Source: JBGQMW01 sp963769845 (GTDB lineage: Archaea > Thermoproteota > Bathyarchaeia > Bathyarchaeales > Bathycorpusculaceae). From it: a stretch of DNA of 64,000 bases. A program made the translations under genes and the position numbers. Position 1 is the first letter of the stretch; each line of letters opens with the position of its first letter. The notes under the pieces were generated by a model. The model was not told the DNA's origin, did not search any database, and was given only the letters and a program-made list of their open reading frames with translations. Below, piece by piece: positions 31,828-41,031 of the stretch. Location: contig CAVYNL010000019.1 of NCBI GenBank assembly GCA_963769845.1, forward strand, positions 1 through 64,000. Reading direction: 5' to 3'.

Positions 31828-32613
31828 ATGCAGGCTGAAATCGGAATCATCGGCGGAACAGGCTTCTACGACCCCCAGCTCCTCAAGAACACCAAAGAAA
31901 AAAAGATGCACACGCCCTACGGCTCACCCTCCGACATCGTCACAGTCGGAGAACTGGAAGGCAGAAAAGTCGCGTTCCTACCCAGACACGCAAGGAAACA
32001 CACGATAAGACCTACCGACGTCAACTACAGAGCAAACGTCCACGCCTTGAAACAGCTCGGCGTCCAATGGATTCTGTCACCATCAACGGTCGGGTCTCTA
32101 AGGGAGGAATACAAGCCAGGAGACCTCGTGTTCGTTGACCAGTTCATAGACCGCACCACCAGAAGAGAAGAATCCTTCTACGAAACCCCCAAGGTGTGCC
32201 ACATATCGGTCGCCGAACCAACGTGCCCCGAGCTGAGAAAACTCCTCGCGAGAATAGCTGAAGAAATGAAGATAAGCTACCATAAGAGCGGAACGTACGT
32301 GTGCATCGAAGGCCCAAGGTTCTCCACCAAAGCCGAGTCCAAGCTCTTCAGAAACTGGGGAGCAGACGTCGTCGGCATGACCCTCGTACCCGAATGCGTC
32401 CTGGCCAGAGAAGCCGAAATCTGCTACGCATCCATATCAACAGTGACTGACTATGACTCCTGGAAAGACCACCCCGTCACCGCGGGCGAAGTCGGCAAGA
32501 TAATGAGAGAAAACATCGAAAAAGTCAAGAAGCTCATCAAAGAAACCATCCGCAGAATACCCGAAGAAAGAGCCTGCGAATGCAAGACCGCTCTAAGGAG
32601 CGCCATGGTCTAG
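31828..32613 (+). CDS. mtnP: S-methyl-5'-thioadenosine phosphorylase
   Basis: 261 residues. GIIGGTGFYDPQLLK and the phosphate-site LPRHARKHTIRPTDVNYRAN are class II nucleoside phosphorylase motifs; CIEGPRFSTKAESKLFRNWG with VVGMTLVPECVLAREA completes the active site. It cleaves methylthioadenosine to adenine and methylthioribose phosphate. The adenine is then taken by the phosphoribosyltransferase encoded next, which overlaps or nearly abuts this gene, so the pair forms a purine salvage operon. ATG 31828. Six-residue differences from MTAP II/PNP specificity cannot be judged here. Confidence 0.93.
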   Translation: MQAEIGIIGGTGFYDPQLLKNTKEKKMHTPYGSPSDIVTVGELEGRKVAFLPRHARKHTIRPTDVNYRANVHALKQLGVQWILSPSTVGSLREEYKPGDLVFVDQFIDRTTRREESFYETPKVCHISVAEPTCPELRKLLARIAEEMKISYHKSGTYVCIEGPRFSTKAESKLFRNWGADVVGMTLVPECVLAREAEICYASISTVTDYDSWKDHPVTAGEVGKIMRENIEKVKKLIKETIRRIPEERACECKTALRSAMV

Positions 32614-33176
32614 GGACTAAAGATCAAAGCGGTGTCCAGTTTGGACCTGAAAAAAAGATCAGGAGAATCCCCGAGTTCAAGGGCGTCGTCTTCTGGGACA
32701 TAACACCCCTTTTGAAAGACAAGAAAGCATTCAGAGAATGCGTCAAACGCATAGCCGACCATTACAGGGCTAAGGATATCGACGTTGTCGTTTCAAATGA
32801 GGCCCGAGGCTTCATAATCGGCGCCGCCGTGGCGTACGAGCTTGGAGCCGGGTTCGTCCCGATACGAAAGAAAGGCAAACTGCCATCCAGAGCGGTCTGT
32901 CTCACGTACGACAAAGAGTACGAGTCAGACACGATCGAGATTCACGAAGACGCCGTCGAATACGGCCAGAAGGTGTTGCTCATCGACGACCTGCTGGCCA
33001 CGGGGGGCACAATCAAAGCTAACGTGAACCTAGTAGAAAAACTGGGCGGAAAAATAGTGGGCATAGGCTTTCTGATAGAGCTCGAGTATCTTCACGGAAG
33101 AGAGAGCCTAGGAAACAAATACGACGTCTACTCACTCATCAGCCTCAAATCAACGACAGACCTCGTTCCGAGATAG
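32580..33176 (+). CDS. apt: Adenine phosphoribosyltransferase (start disrupted by a frameshift)
   Basis: The body, from KKIRRIPEFKGVVFWDITPL, is a standard Apt: ARGFIIGAAVAYELGAGFVP with the adenine/PPi loop, and the PRPP site VLLIDDLLATGGTIKAN. It makes AMP from adenine and PRPP. The open frame starts at ATG 32580 inside mtnP and adds about 25 odd residues. A better start, GTG 32632 giving SSLDLKK, lies in another frame and would join if the A7 run at 32650-32656 had one more A. So either the assembly misses a base, or an unusual N-terminus is used. Confidence 0.88.
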   Translation: MQDRSKERHGLGTKDQSGVQFGPEKKIRRIPEFKGVVFWDITPLLKDKKAFRECVKRIADHYRAKDIDVVVSNEARGFIIGAAVAYELGAGFVPIRKKGKLPSRAVCLTYDKEYESDTIEIHEDAVEYGQKVLLIDDLLATGGTIKANVNLVEKLGGKIVGIGFLIELEYLHGRESLGNKYDVYSLISLKSTTDLVPR

Positions 33177-33373
33177 CCCTCGGTTCACTGGAACGTTCCT
33201 TACAGCGACCTACGCTCTTGGCTCAATGTGCACAGAATTCCTCTCGGTAGAATATGCCGTCATCATGCTGCATGTATCTCTTTGAGTACGCGCGTGCTAA
33301 ACCTCCTGTCTTTCCGACCTGTGAGAATGCGGTAGATGACATGCAAACATTCCCGCTGGGCGAGTTAAACGCA

Positions 33374-33754
33374 CTATGCTCTCGTTACCGTGACAGTGGC
33401 ATCAACGTTGCCCGCGTTGGCGATTAGCGAGAAAATGTAATTCCCGTAGGCAGACACGGTCCATGCGAAATCATAGATCGTCTGTCCTTGGTCGTCATAC
33501 AGCGTCACAGGACTGGAACCATCCTGCACGACCTTGAAATCGACTGGCTGGCTCAGAGTGGAGACTGTGACTTCTACTTGGTCACCCTTGTTGAGTGTGA
33601 GATTATTTTGCCACGTGTAGTCAACGTCGGTAAGACTCACCGACTCGCTTAGAAGAACAGTTGGCACCGTTGGATGCGCTATCCGCGGAGCCAGCAGAGC
33701 GAAGCTTACTACTACGATAACAAGCGCAACGACGAATGATTGTGTCTGCGTCAT
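33374..33754 (-). CDS. Secreted small beta-rich protein
   Basis: 126 residues: MTQTQSFVVALVIVVVSFAL is a signal/anchor helix, followed by a beta-sandwich of about 100 residues (TDVDYTWQNNLTLNKGDQVE, then TVSTLSQPVDFKVVQDG, ending NVDATVTVTRA) like small bacterial PPC or CARDB-type domains. No enzymatic motif. ATG 33754 is preferred to a 34-residue longer start at 33856. It may be a cell-envelope protein. Low information otherwise. Confidence 0.55.
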   Translation of the reverse strand: MTQTQSFVVALVIVVVSFALLAPRIAHPTVPTVLLSESVSLTDVDYTWQNNLTLNKGDQVEVTVSTLSQPVDFKVVQDGSSPVTLYDDQGQTIYDFAWTVSAYGNYIFSLIANAGNVDATVTVTRA

Positions 33755-33919
33755 CAAGTTTTTGCACGCCGCCTTTTGGAAGCTCGAAAGGTAATTCTGA
33801 TTTGTAGTGTTGCGAGCCACTATGAAGCTTATGAAGAGATGATTCAGATCTTGCATTCAGATTCTAGGTCTTTCTACTCAAACAGGATTTCGCATCACAA
33901 GTCTTCGCAAAAAAGCTGG

Positions 33920-34016
33920 TGCGGTCGCCGGGATTTGAACCCGGGATCGCAAGCTTGGAGGGCCTCCACGTGCCCTTGGAGGGCATTTGTGTCCTAACCA
34001 GCTAGACGACGACCGC
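33920..34016 (-). tRNA. tRNA-Gly(UCC) with a 23-base non-canonical intron
   Basis: Acceptor GCGGTCG pairs with CGACCGC; the D-arm is GTCT/GGAC with GG in the loop; the T-arm is CCGGG, TTCAAAT, CCCGG. A73 at 33920 is followed by encoded CCA (33917-33919). Read straight through, no good anticodon stem forms. Removing 33964-33986 leaves CAAGC, CCTCCAA, GCTTG: a perfect 5-bp stem with anticodon TCC (glycine). That puts the intron at position 29/30, not 37/38. Within it TGCCC pairs with GGGCA, as in a bulge-helix-bulge. Base 33 is C instead of the usual U. Confidence 0.82.
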
Positions 34017-34147
34017 ATCTTGCCCGTGTACTAGACTAACGTGGAGGTGAGCTAGATAAGATTTCTTCCATCATCGAGATGACAACGTTACGTTTCCCGG
34101 CGCAGGAGTTTTCCTGATACGTGCAATACAGGCTCGCGTCAAGAGAG

Positions 34148-34405
34148 CTACTGCTGCAGACGACTCGCCCGGTCTTGTATCGCGTTGCGCATTTCCAGCG
34201 TGACGTAAGTCATCGTAGCCGCCGCCCACAAGCCGACCAAGCTTTGAATTGCCACGGCAGAAGAAAAAGCAAACCAGAATAAAGACATCGCCAAAGGCAG
34301 CGGCACGATTATCGCCAAAACGCCTAGAAGCTGTATGAGTGGCTGATTGTGAATTACTTGTCTGCTCCGACGAACCCAAACCTCTGCTTCTGCCAGCTTC
34401 GCCAT
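34148..34405 (-). CDS. Small membrane protein, two helices
   Basis: 85 residues with helices at about 22-45 and 47-70 (PLIQLLGVLAIIVPLPLAMS and VAIQSLVGLWAAATMTYV) between a basic N-terminus and a charged C-terminus (EMRNAIQDRASRLQQ). No family recognised. ATG 34405. An overlapping longer frame in a different register (34071-34508) looks non-coding because it is His/Arg/Gly-rich with no hydrophobic pattern. Confidence 0.5.
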   Translation of the reverse strand: MAKLAEAEVWVRRSRQVIHNQPLIQLLGVLAIIVPLPLAMSLFWFAFSSAVAIQSLVGLWAAATMTYVTLEMRNAIQDRASRLQQ

Positions 34406-34661
34406 AGTCCTCTCGCCACCTCAGATGCCTTTTCTGCCACTGCGCAACGCGGAGAAGCGCAGCTACGACGACATTTAAGATTGTCGGAGTCAACTGCAAA
34501 AATCGCACCTTTCGAGCTCACAATTATCAATTGCCTAGCATCGCTTTCGCCGCTTGGCACGCGCGGCACAAGCCAAACCAGGGGGCCTCTCAGACAGCTG
34601 CAACCAGCCAAGTTGAGAGCATCGTCCAAGCAGTCACAGGTTTTAAAGACAAAAAAACGTT

Positions 34662-35321
34662 CTATTCTCGCTTCTCATCCGGTCTGTAGAGCCTCTTCTC
34701 GAATTTCGGGCGCGGTTTGAAACTTCCCGGTAGCTTCGGAAATGAAGTTCGTTGACGCTCAATGTTCTTGATACGCGCGTAGAGCCTGGAAACTTTCGTC
34801 TTCGACGGTGTTTTGAGCCTTGGAAAGCGGACACGAACTGGCGTAAACGGCTTCTTAATCTCCTCTGCCCGGCTTCTCTTCTTTATTGGGATGTCTTTTA
34901 CTTTGTGGAAGAGTACATAGCCTTCTTTCAGGTTTACCTCGCGCACTTCCCATCCCGCGTCAAGCCAGCCCTTAGCATGCGGGCTGCTGGGCACATTCGC
35001 CCACCATGTCTCGCTCTTGTAGGCGCTCATTGGAAGATTCTCGCCAATTATTCCATCGATGCGTGCGAAACGAAGCTTGACGACCTTAGTGAAGGCTCCT
35101 CTGAACCTAAGATACCCAGTGAGCCCACTATACTTCGAAACAGTACGCGGCGAAACAATGCGCCGTGCGCAATTGAGACACAGCAGCATCGTAGGGTCAC
35201 CCGTTGCAACGTCAGGCACCATACAGTCTCTGCAGTACAGCTTTCCACACCTGGAGCAGCGTCTGAGATAGCTGTAGGAAAGCACTCTGCCGCATATGCC
35301 GCACTCGTCCTTGAAAGGCAT
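34662..35321 (-). CDS. Zinc-finger protein with WW-rich middle domain
   Basis: 219 residues. The N-terminus has a treble-clef style zinc site: CGICGRVL, CSRCGKLYCRDCM and CLNCARR (residues 8-55). The middle (about 65-140) has IDGIIGENLPMSAYKSETWW and AKGWLDAGWEVREVNLKEGY, a pattern I associate with DUF7662-like domains (uncertain). The C-terminus is Lys/Arg/Pro-rich, as for nucleic-acid binding. Role unknown. ATG 35321 begins two residues before the finger. Confidence 0.7.
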   Translation of the reverse strand: MPFKDECGICGRVLSYSYLRRCSRCGKLYCRDCMVPDVATGDPTMLLCLNCARRIVSPRTVSKYSGLTGYLRFRGAFTKVVKLRFARIDGIIGENLPMSAYKSETWWANVPSSPHAKGWLDAGWEVREVNLKEGYVLFHKVKDIPIKKRSRAEEIKKPFTPVRVRFPRLKTPSKTKVSRLYARIKNIERQRTSFPKLPGSFKPRPKFEKRLYRPDEKRE

Positions 35322-35449
35322 CAGTACAACACATACCGTCCGATTTCAAGTCAACAAGAATCTGATCCGCGACCACACTTAAAACTAGCTCTCGTCCGCT
35401 TCTCCTGGAGCGCCGTTGAACCTGTCAAAGTCTAGGCGGATGATCGTCT

Positions 35450-37084
35450 TTATCCTTGCCTGTAAACGATCAAGGACATCGCGATGAATTCGGCTAAGGC
35501 TACTACCAGAAAAACTGGTAAGACCAGGGGTTCGGCAAGCACATAGGCTACGAAAGCGGCTATCATCGGAGCCCAGGCCAAAGCGTAGCCGGGCACAAGA
35601 ATCAGTATAAACGTGGACAGTCGCGCGTACAAGTTTCCAAGCGCAAAGCCTTCCTTCCAGAATTTCCGCGCTAGAATAGTCAATTCCAGCATGCTCGCAG
35701 CCGCTATCGAAAACAGGTAAAGCGTCCCGAAAAGGATTTCAGACGTGAAGTCTCTCTTAACGAACAGAGCGATAGCCAACAGGGCGACCACCGAAAGAGA
35801 GTATATGAAAACCGCGAGCAGCGTCTTCGCCAGAATCAACGTCCTCTTTCTCAACGGCAGACTTCTCGTGTACGACGAAGCGAGGCCCTCGATCGAGAAC
35901 ATGGTCGGCGGAAGCACGAGCGTCGTCATAGATATGCCCGTGAGCACGCTGACCGTTACCACAAACCCTGCCTCAAACGATGAGAAAGACACAGCCAGAA
36001 CTGCCACCTGCAAGGCAGGCAGCAAGAAAAGGACAGCGTAGGAAGGTGACCTTGACGCTATCGCCAGGTCCTTACGTATTATCCCGAGCCACGGTTTCCG
36101 AGGACGAATTATAGTGTCCTTGACTGCTTCTCTGACGGCTCCCACAATTCTCCCCGTGCCAATCTTGCGAATGGTTGTCGTCACCCACCTGAAACAGTAG
36201 AACGCGAACACAACGTACAACACAGACGACGCCGCGGACAGGGCAAGCAAAGGAATGCTGGTTGCCTGCGGGTTTGACGCGTACGAGACGAGGAAGCCAA
36301 ACGAGAACGGAAAAAGCATGACCAGAAGCTCCATCGAAGGCCCGAGTATCTGAGTGAAAGATGCGAAGGATTTGAGAATCACCTCAGCGAAATTTATGAC
36401 AAAATAGGTGCCGAAGGCAGGAACCATCCAGACAAGCATGAACAAGAACCTCGTGACGGTCTTCCACTTCGACCTTCCGCCGCCGCCCGCAACCTTGGAA
36501 TAGAAGAACCTTGCCAGACCGATCGTGAGAGCCAGCGCAAAGATTTCCGTCACGATCGTCGCGACCACCGAGATTGAGCTGCCGGCTACTGAGCCTCCAA
36601 TAATAAGATAGGCTGTCGGCAACACGACCAGAGCCGCTAGCAGAGGCAGGTCAAAAATTCTAATCAAGCATAGGAAGATCACGTTGGAAACTTCCTTCTT
36701 TGACAGCGGAAGAGGGCTGAGCGAATCAGCTATCTTTGACGAAACAAGAGACGTTGCGACTTGAAGCCCCATGAAAACAATGAAAAACAGTACCGCCGCC
36801 AGAAATGTGGAGACACTCGCGATGATCGCAAATTCCTTGGACGCGCCCTGGAAAACCGTCTGTCCTAGTTGAGGAATGAACATTACGAAGCCGAACGCGC
36901 ATATGAAAATGGTCGTGAGCACCTTGCTGATCCACATGTTGTACTTGGCGTTTCTCACGAGCTGCGCAACGTCCGTGGTGCCTCTTCGCGGCAAAGACGA
37001 GCCAGCACGAGTGGAGAAAATTGATTGAAACGAAACTTCCTTGGTAACGGTTGAGGAGACCCGCCACAGCTCTCGAAACTTCAC
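35450..37084 (-). CDS. Large ABC-2 type permease
   Basis: 544 residues with about 12 hydrophobic helices, roughly twice the size of the 284-residue permease at 19.8 kb; probably two permease-like halves fused (second half starts after PRKPWLGIIRKDLAIASR, about residue 325). SLSPLPLSKKEVSNVIF and RSLPLRKRTLILAKTLLAVF are the cytoplasmic coupling motifs seen after the first helices of ABC exporters with large permeases. It is 6 bases downstream of its ATPase gene. The substrate is unknown. Confidence 0.85.
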   Translation of the reverse strand: MKFRELWRVSSTVTKEVSFQSIFSTRAGSSLPRRGTTDVAQLVRNAKYNMWISKVLTTIFICAFGFVMFIPQLGQTVFQGASKEFAIIASVSTFLAAVLFFIVFMGLQVATSLVSSKIADSLSPLPLSKKEVSNVIFLCLIRIFDLPLLAALVVLPTAYLIIGGSVAGSSISVVATIVTEIFALALTIGLARFFYSKVAGGGGRSKWKTVTRFLFMLVWMVPAFGTYFVINFAEVILKSFASFTQILGPSMELLVMLFPFSFGFLVSYASNPQATSIPLLALSAASSVLYVVFAFYCFRWVTTTIRKIGTGRIVGAVREAVKDTIIRPRKPWLGIIRKDLAIASRSPSYAVLFLLPALQVAVLAVSFSSFEAGFVVTVSVLTGISMTTLVLPPTMFSIEGLASSYTRSLPLRKRTLILAKTLLAVFIYSLSVVALLAIALFVKRDFTSEILFGTLYLFSIAAASMLELTILARKFWKEGFALGNLYARLSTFILILVPGYALAWAPMIAAFVAYVLAEPLVLPVFLVVALAEFIAMSLIVYRQG

Positions 37085-37090
37085 GGATGC

Positions 37091-37894
37091 CTACTCCTCT
37101 TCCAACGCCTGTATCAGTTCCTGGATCCCCGTTTCCTGCTCGGTCACTTTCAGGAAGATGTCTTCAAGAGAACCTTCCGCACCTTTAACGAGCTTTCGCA
37201 GCTCGTCAACCGTTCCTTCGCCGACCAGTTTTCCCTTGTTTATTATCCCAACTCGTGTGCACAGCTTTTCGGCAACTTCCATTATGTGCGTCGAGAATAT
37301 GACGGCGCCGCCCTTCTTTGCGTGAAAAACAATGAGCTCCTTCAGTATCTTGGAAGATCGAGCATCCAACCCTATCAGCGGCTCATCCAGAATCAGCAGG
37401 CGCGGCTCATGCAGCAAAGCCGCAACGATCGCGACCTTCTGCTTGTTGCCCATAGACAAGGCGGCGATGGGCGTGTCAAAATACTTGGTAATGTCAAAGG
37501 CTGACGTCAGCTTCTCAAGTCTAGAATTGGCTGCAACTGCTTCCAGTCGTCTCAGCGAGGCCGTGAACTCAAAGAACTCGCGCGGCGTCAACGAGTCAAA
37601 CAGGACAACTTCCTCGGGCACATAGCCTATCTGGCTCTTGGCAGCAACCTCGTTTGAAATGGGCGTGTCGTAGATCTCAACTTTGCCATCGCGCGGTTCC
37701 AAGACGCCAACCAACACTTTAAGAGTAGTCGTCTTGCCAGCACCGTTCGGTCCGAGCAACCCGTACACTTCGTTATTCTTCACGTTGAACGAAAGACCGT
37801 CAACAGCCAAGAAAGTGCCGTAATTGACCACGAGCCCATCGACTCGCACAGCAAAATCCTGCAAACCCAAAGTCTCCGAATCATCATTTGCCAC
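37091..37894 (-). CDS. ABC transporter ATP-binding protein
   Basis: 267 residues. Walker A GPNGAGKTTTLKVL, the stretch SQIGYVPEEVVLFDSLTPRE (Q-loop zone), signature-region ALSMGNKQKVAIVAALL, Walker B LLILDEPLIGLD and H-loop VIFSTHIMEVAEKLC. It energises the permease gene 6 bases downstream. The C-terminal 40 residues follow the CcmA/NatA-type exporter pattern. ATG 37894. A second exporter system of the window, independent of the 18.9-kb pair. Confidence 0.9.
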   Translation of the reverse strand: MANDDSETLGLQDFAVRVDGLVVNYGTFLAVDGLSFNVKNNEVYGLLGPNGAGKTTTLKVLVGVLEPRDGKVEIYDTPISNEVAAKSQIGYVPEEVVLFDSLTPREFFEFTASLRRLEAVAANSRLEKLTSAFDITKYFDTPIAALSMGNKQKVAIVAALLHEPRLLILDEPLIGLDARSSKILKELIVFHAKKGGAVIFSTHIMEVAEKLCTRVGIINKGKLVGEGTVDELRKLVKGAEGSLEDIFLKVTEQETGIQELIQALEEE

Positions 37895-38056
37895 GCTGCC
37901 TTAATACGTTTCTAACAGAATACCGCCTTTTTCGCACAGCTCCGAAGCAGCGGAAATAAGCCGAACTAGCCACGAACGCAGGTCCAGTCCTCAGAACAGC
38001 TGGATAAATCACAAAACTTATAGACATCGTGCAACGAACAGAAACAGTGAACCTCT

Positions 38057-38449
38057 TTGCTTTTCAGCGAATACCTGCACGAAAAAGCTGAAGAATCCAG
38101 ACATAACGAACTTATCGGCTACTTGATAATGACCATTGGCTCAGTATTCTTTGTCGGCGGACTGCTCGAAACAATAATCACAACCATGATAGTCAACGAA
38201 AGTCTGCAATGGTTCCTCATATTCCCTTATCACTTCACCCCTAACCCGGACAGCCTCCTCGGCACGTCCCTGACCTCCGTCGGCGTAGTCCTCATCATTC
38301 TAGGAGTGGCCTTGGCAATACACTACGCCAGAGAGAGGTCATGGTACATGAAGGAACTGCACAGAGCCCACTCTGTGGAAGAGCAAAAAGTTAAGACTGA
38401 AAGGCAGAACAAAAACTTGAAGAAGCTAACCCAGGACCAGGAACAATAG
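38057..38449 (+). CDS. Small two-helix membrane protein with charged tail
   Basis: 130 residues: helices at about 20-45 (ELIGYLIMTIGSVFFVGGLL) and 75-95 (LTSVGVVLIILGVALAIHYA) and a C-terminal coiled tail rich in Lys/Glu (VKTERQNKNLKKLTQDQEQ). No family recognised. A TATA-like ACTTATAGAC near 38015 suits the TTG 38057 start. It stands between two minus-strand units. Confidence 0.55.
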   Translation: MLFSEYLHEKAEESRHNELIGYLIMTIGSVFFVGGLLETIITTMIVNESLQWFLIFPYHFTPNPDSLLGTSLTSVGVVLIILGVALAIHYARERSWYMKELHRAHSVEEQKVKTERQNKNLKKLTQDQEQ

Positions 38450-38464
38450 CCGGGTCCAGAACGG

Positions 38465-39943
38465 TCAACCCTTTACCACTGCGATAGGCACCATTCTGGC
38501 GACTTTCGTGGCTATTCCCAGCTTATCACTCACGTCAACGACAACATCCACGTTCTTGTATGCGGGGTCGGCCTCTTCAGCCAAGACCACGGAGCTTGCA
38601 GCGCGAACGTAGATTCCCCGCGCTTCCAAGGCTTTTTTGACGTCTGCACCCCAGAAATTCCGCTTCGCCGCGGTCCTGCTAAGCATGCGTCCAGCGCCGT
38701 GCGCCGTCGACCCGAAGCTGGTCTCCATGGCTTTCTCCGTGCCGACCATAAGCCAAGAACTCGTCCCCATGCTTCCAGGGATAAGCACGGGCTGTCCCGC
38801 GGAACTGTAGTCCCCTGGAATCTCGGGATGTCCAGGCGGAAACGCGCGAGTCGCACCTTTCCTGTGCACCCACACTTTCTTCCTATCACCATTGACCTTG
38901 TGAGTCTCTATCTTTGCAATGTTGTGGGCTACGTCATAAACAAGCTTGAGCCCAAACTTCTCGGGCGCTTCTTTGAAGACCTGCTGGAAACTCTGCCTCA
39001 CCCAGTGCAGAATCGTCTGTCTGTTGACGAAGGCATAGTTGACCGCACACGCCATCGCGTGGAAATAGTCTTCACCCTCGCGGCTTTTGCCAGGAGCGCA
39101 AGCGAGTTCACGGTCAGGCAAGACGATCTTGTATTTCTGAACTGCTCTCTCCATAACCTGAAGATAGTCAGAGCACGTTTGGTGGCCGAAGCCCCTGGAA
39201 CCGCAGTGGATCATCACGGTGACTTGACCCTCATGCTCGATCCCGAAAACCTTGGCCGTGGCAGAGTCAAGAATCTTGTCAACTTTCTGTATCTCCAGAA
39301 AATGGTTTCCAGAGCCCAGCGTGCCTATCTGCGTCAGGCCGCGGTTCTTGGCGTTTCCTGAGACTTTTTCAGGGTTAGCGTTTTTCATGCAGCCGTTCTC
39401 TTCACAGTGTGTTGCGTCTTCAGGCCAGCCCAACCCGCGGTCAATGGCCCATTGGACTCCTTCAGTAACAAGCCTGTCCAAGTCATGCTCAGTGACTCTG
39501 AAGTCTTTGCGGCGGCTGCCCAGTCCGCTTGGCACGTTCTCGAAGATCGTGTCTACAATTTGGGCAAGCTTCGGCCTTATGTCTTTCTCTGAAAGGTTAG
39601 TCGTCACTAGCCGTACGCCACAGTTTATGTCGTAGCCGACGCCGCCTGGACTGATCACACCCTCTTCATAGTCAGTCGCAGCCACGCCTCCTATCGGAAA
39701 CCCGTAGCCTTCATGCCCGTCTGGCAGGGTGATAGCATACTTGTAGATGCCCGGCAACTGCGTAACATTCACGCACTGCTGAAGCGTCCGGTCAGTCAGC
39801 ATCTTGGTAAGCAAGTCCTTGTTGGCGAAGACTATTCCAGGCACGTTCATGCTCGGCTTGTACTTGGGAATGCGCCATGAATACTCAGTTATCTTTTCAA
39901 GCATAACCTTCTCGGTGGGAGCGCGACCTTCATCCTCGGGCAC
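38465..39943 (-). CDS. rtcB: RNA-splicing ligase RtcB
   Basis: 492 residues from GTG 39943 (GGGTGA just upstream; TTG 39958 and ATG 39904 are alternatives). Metal and GMP sites are intact: SPGGVGYDINCGVRLV, GTLGSGNHFLEIQ, IHCGSRGFGHQ and the guanylylated His in STAHGAGRMLSR. It joins 2',3'-cyclic phosphate and 5'-OH RNA ends, and in archaea it ligates tRNA exons after intron removal. Archease, its activator, lies 1.4 kb upstream; the intron-bearing tRNA at 33.9 kb would be a substrate. Confidence 0.96.
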   Translation of the reverse strand: MPEDEGRAPTEKVMLEKITEYSWRIPKYKPSMNVPGIVFANKDLLTKMLTDRTLQQCVNVTQLPGIYKYAITLPDGHEGYGFPIGGVAATDYEEGVISPGGVGYDINCGVRLVTTNLSEKDIRPKLAQIVDTIFENVPSGLGSRRKDFRVTEHDLDRLVTEGVQWAIDRGLGWPEDATHCEENGCMKNANPEKVSGNAKNRGLTQIGTLGSGNHFLEIQKVDKILDSATAKVFGIEHEGQVTVMIHCGSRGFGHQTCSDYLQVMERAVQKYKIVLPDRELACAPGKSREGEDYFHAMACAVNYAFVNRQTILHWVRQSFQQVFKEAPEKFGLKLVYDVAHNIAKIETHKVNGDRKKVWVHRKGATRAFPPGHPEIPGDYSSAGQPVLIPGSMGTSSWLMVGTEKAMETSFGSTAHGAGRMLSRTAAKRNFWGADVKKALEARGIYVRAASSVVLAEEADPAYKNVDVVVDVSDKLGIATKVARMVPIAVVKG

Positions 39944-40017
39944 ATTTTCACCCTGCAATTACACAGAAAGGTGTGACAGCGACAATATAAACAATTTTGA
40001 ACCCTCACCGAGGGTTG

Positions 40018-40938
40018 CTACGCTTTTTCAGCACGGGATTTCTCTGCAAAATCTATGAAGCCCTGCACGCTGTTGTTGAGCACGGTTTCGCTCAGGATTG
40101 GATGGACTTCTATGAACTGTAAAGCTTTCTGAAGGGACACGTCCGCCGCGATGATCCTGTCTCTTATTTCCTCGACACTCCGCCCGTGCTCTGTGCCTTC
40201 AGCCGCTATTTTTGCCCACAGCCTAAGCTGCTCGGCGTAGGCTTGAAGCCGTCTTGCCGGGTCTGTGGCAGGACCAAAGTGGCTGTAGTACAGCGCTCTG
40301 GGTCTTAGGGCAGCAAGCTTGTCCAACGAAGACAGCGTGCTGTCCAAGCGGAAAGGCGCCGGTGTCGTAGGCACTACGACGTCGAACTGTTTCAGATAAA
40401 TACCAGCCGCATCGCCCGGAAAAACTGTCCCTCCCAAACCCTCAAAGTAGCTTTGGTGGTGAGACGCGTGCCCAAGCGTTTCAACAACTCTGAAGCTAAC
40501 GCCGTTTCCCACATCAAAGGTCATGCCGTCAGTAGCAGGGATGATTCTGTCCACTGGCACGGGTTCAGGCGGTCCGTACATGTCTGCGATTCTTCCGAGA
40601 ACTATCCGAGACTGCTGCCAAAGCTTCTCGGGGTTTGCCAGGTGTGGAGCGCCCCTGTGGTGAACGATGGCCTTCGCGTTTGGAAGATGCTTCAGCAGCG
40701 TGCCCACGCCTCCGCCGTGGTCTAGGTGAATGTGTGACACGGCAACGTACGCCACGTCTACAGGCTTCACGCCGAGCTTTTTCAGAGCCATGACGATGTT
40801 GGGCACGGATGAGGTTGGGCCTGTTTCTATGATCGCAACTTTTTTTCCCTTGAGCACGTAACTGGCGATGAAGTTGTCCAGACCGCCTGTTTCCAGATCT
40901 ATCATGAAAACGTGGTCCTGAAGCTTCGTCACGTGCAT
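40018..40938 (-). CDS. Metallo-beta-lactamase-fold hydrolase
   Basis: 306 residues. Zinc motif SHIHLDHGGGVGTLL, then HHRGAPHLANPEKLW, TLGHASHHQSYF, VFPGDAAGIY (bridging Asp) and YYSHFGPATDPARRL with the final His. These five blocks are typical of MBL enzymes of the glyoxalase-II/hydroxyacyl group. A long helical C-terminus of about 90 residues follows. ATG 40938 is preferred to TTG 40956. The substrate cannot be inferred. It sits in the RtcB-archease neighbourhood. Confidence 0.9.
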   Translation of the reverse strand: MHVTKLQDHVFMIDLETGGLDNFIASYVLKGKKVAIIETGPTSSVPNIVMALKKLGVKPVDVAYVAVSHIHLDHGGGVGTLLKHLPNAKAIVHHRGAPHLANPEKLWQQSRIVLGRIADMYGPPEPVPVDRIIPATDGMTFDVGNGVSFRVVETLGHASHHQSYFEGLGGTVFPGDAAGIYLKQFDVVVPTTPAPFRLDSTLSSLDKLAALRPRALYYSHFGPATDPARRLQAYAEQLRLWAKIAAEGTEHGRSVEEIRDRIIAADVSLQKALQFIEVHPILSETVLNNSVQGFIDFAEKSRAEKA

Positions 40939-41031
40939 CCTCGAGCCAACCGTCAAGTAGTGGACAATTCTTAGCGATTGCTGCTTGTCTTAAACGTTGC
41001 CTTCTCGAAAATGGACAAGTCTTAGTTCGGC

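Noticed and set aside
33920..34016. Reading the tRNA as class II (long variable arm) or as tRNA-Trp with anticodon CCA
   Set aside because: Fixed positions of the D- and T-arms leave no 5-bp anticodon stem in those readings; the 23-base intron at 29/30 gives a perfect stem and a glycine anticodon.
34752..35435. 227-codon plus-strand frame opposite the zinc-finger gene
   Set aside because: The opposite strand has regular CxxC pairs and conserved blocks; this frame has none.
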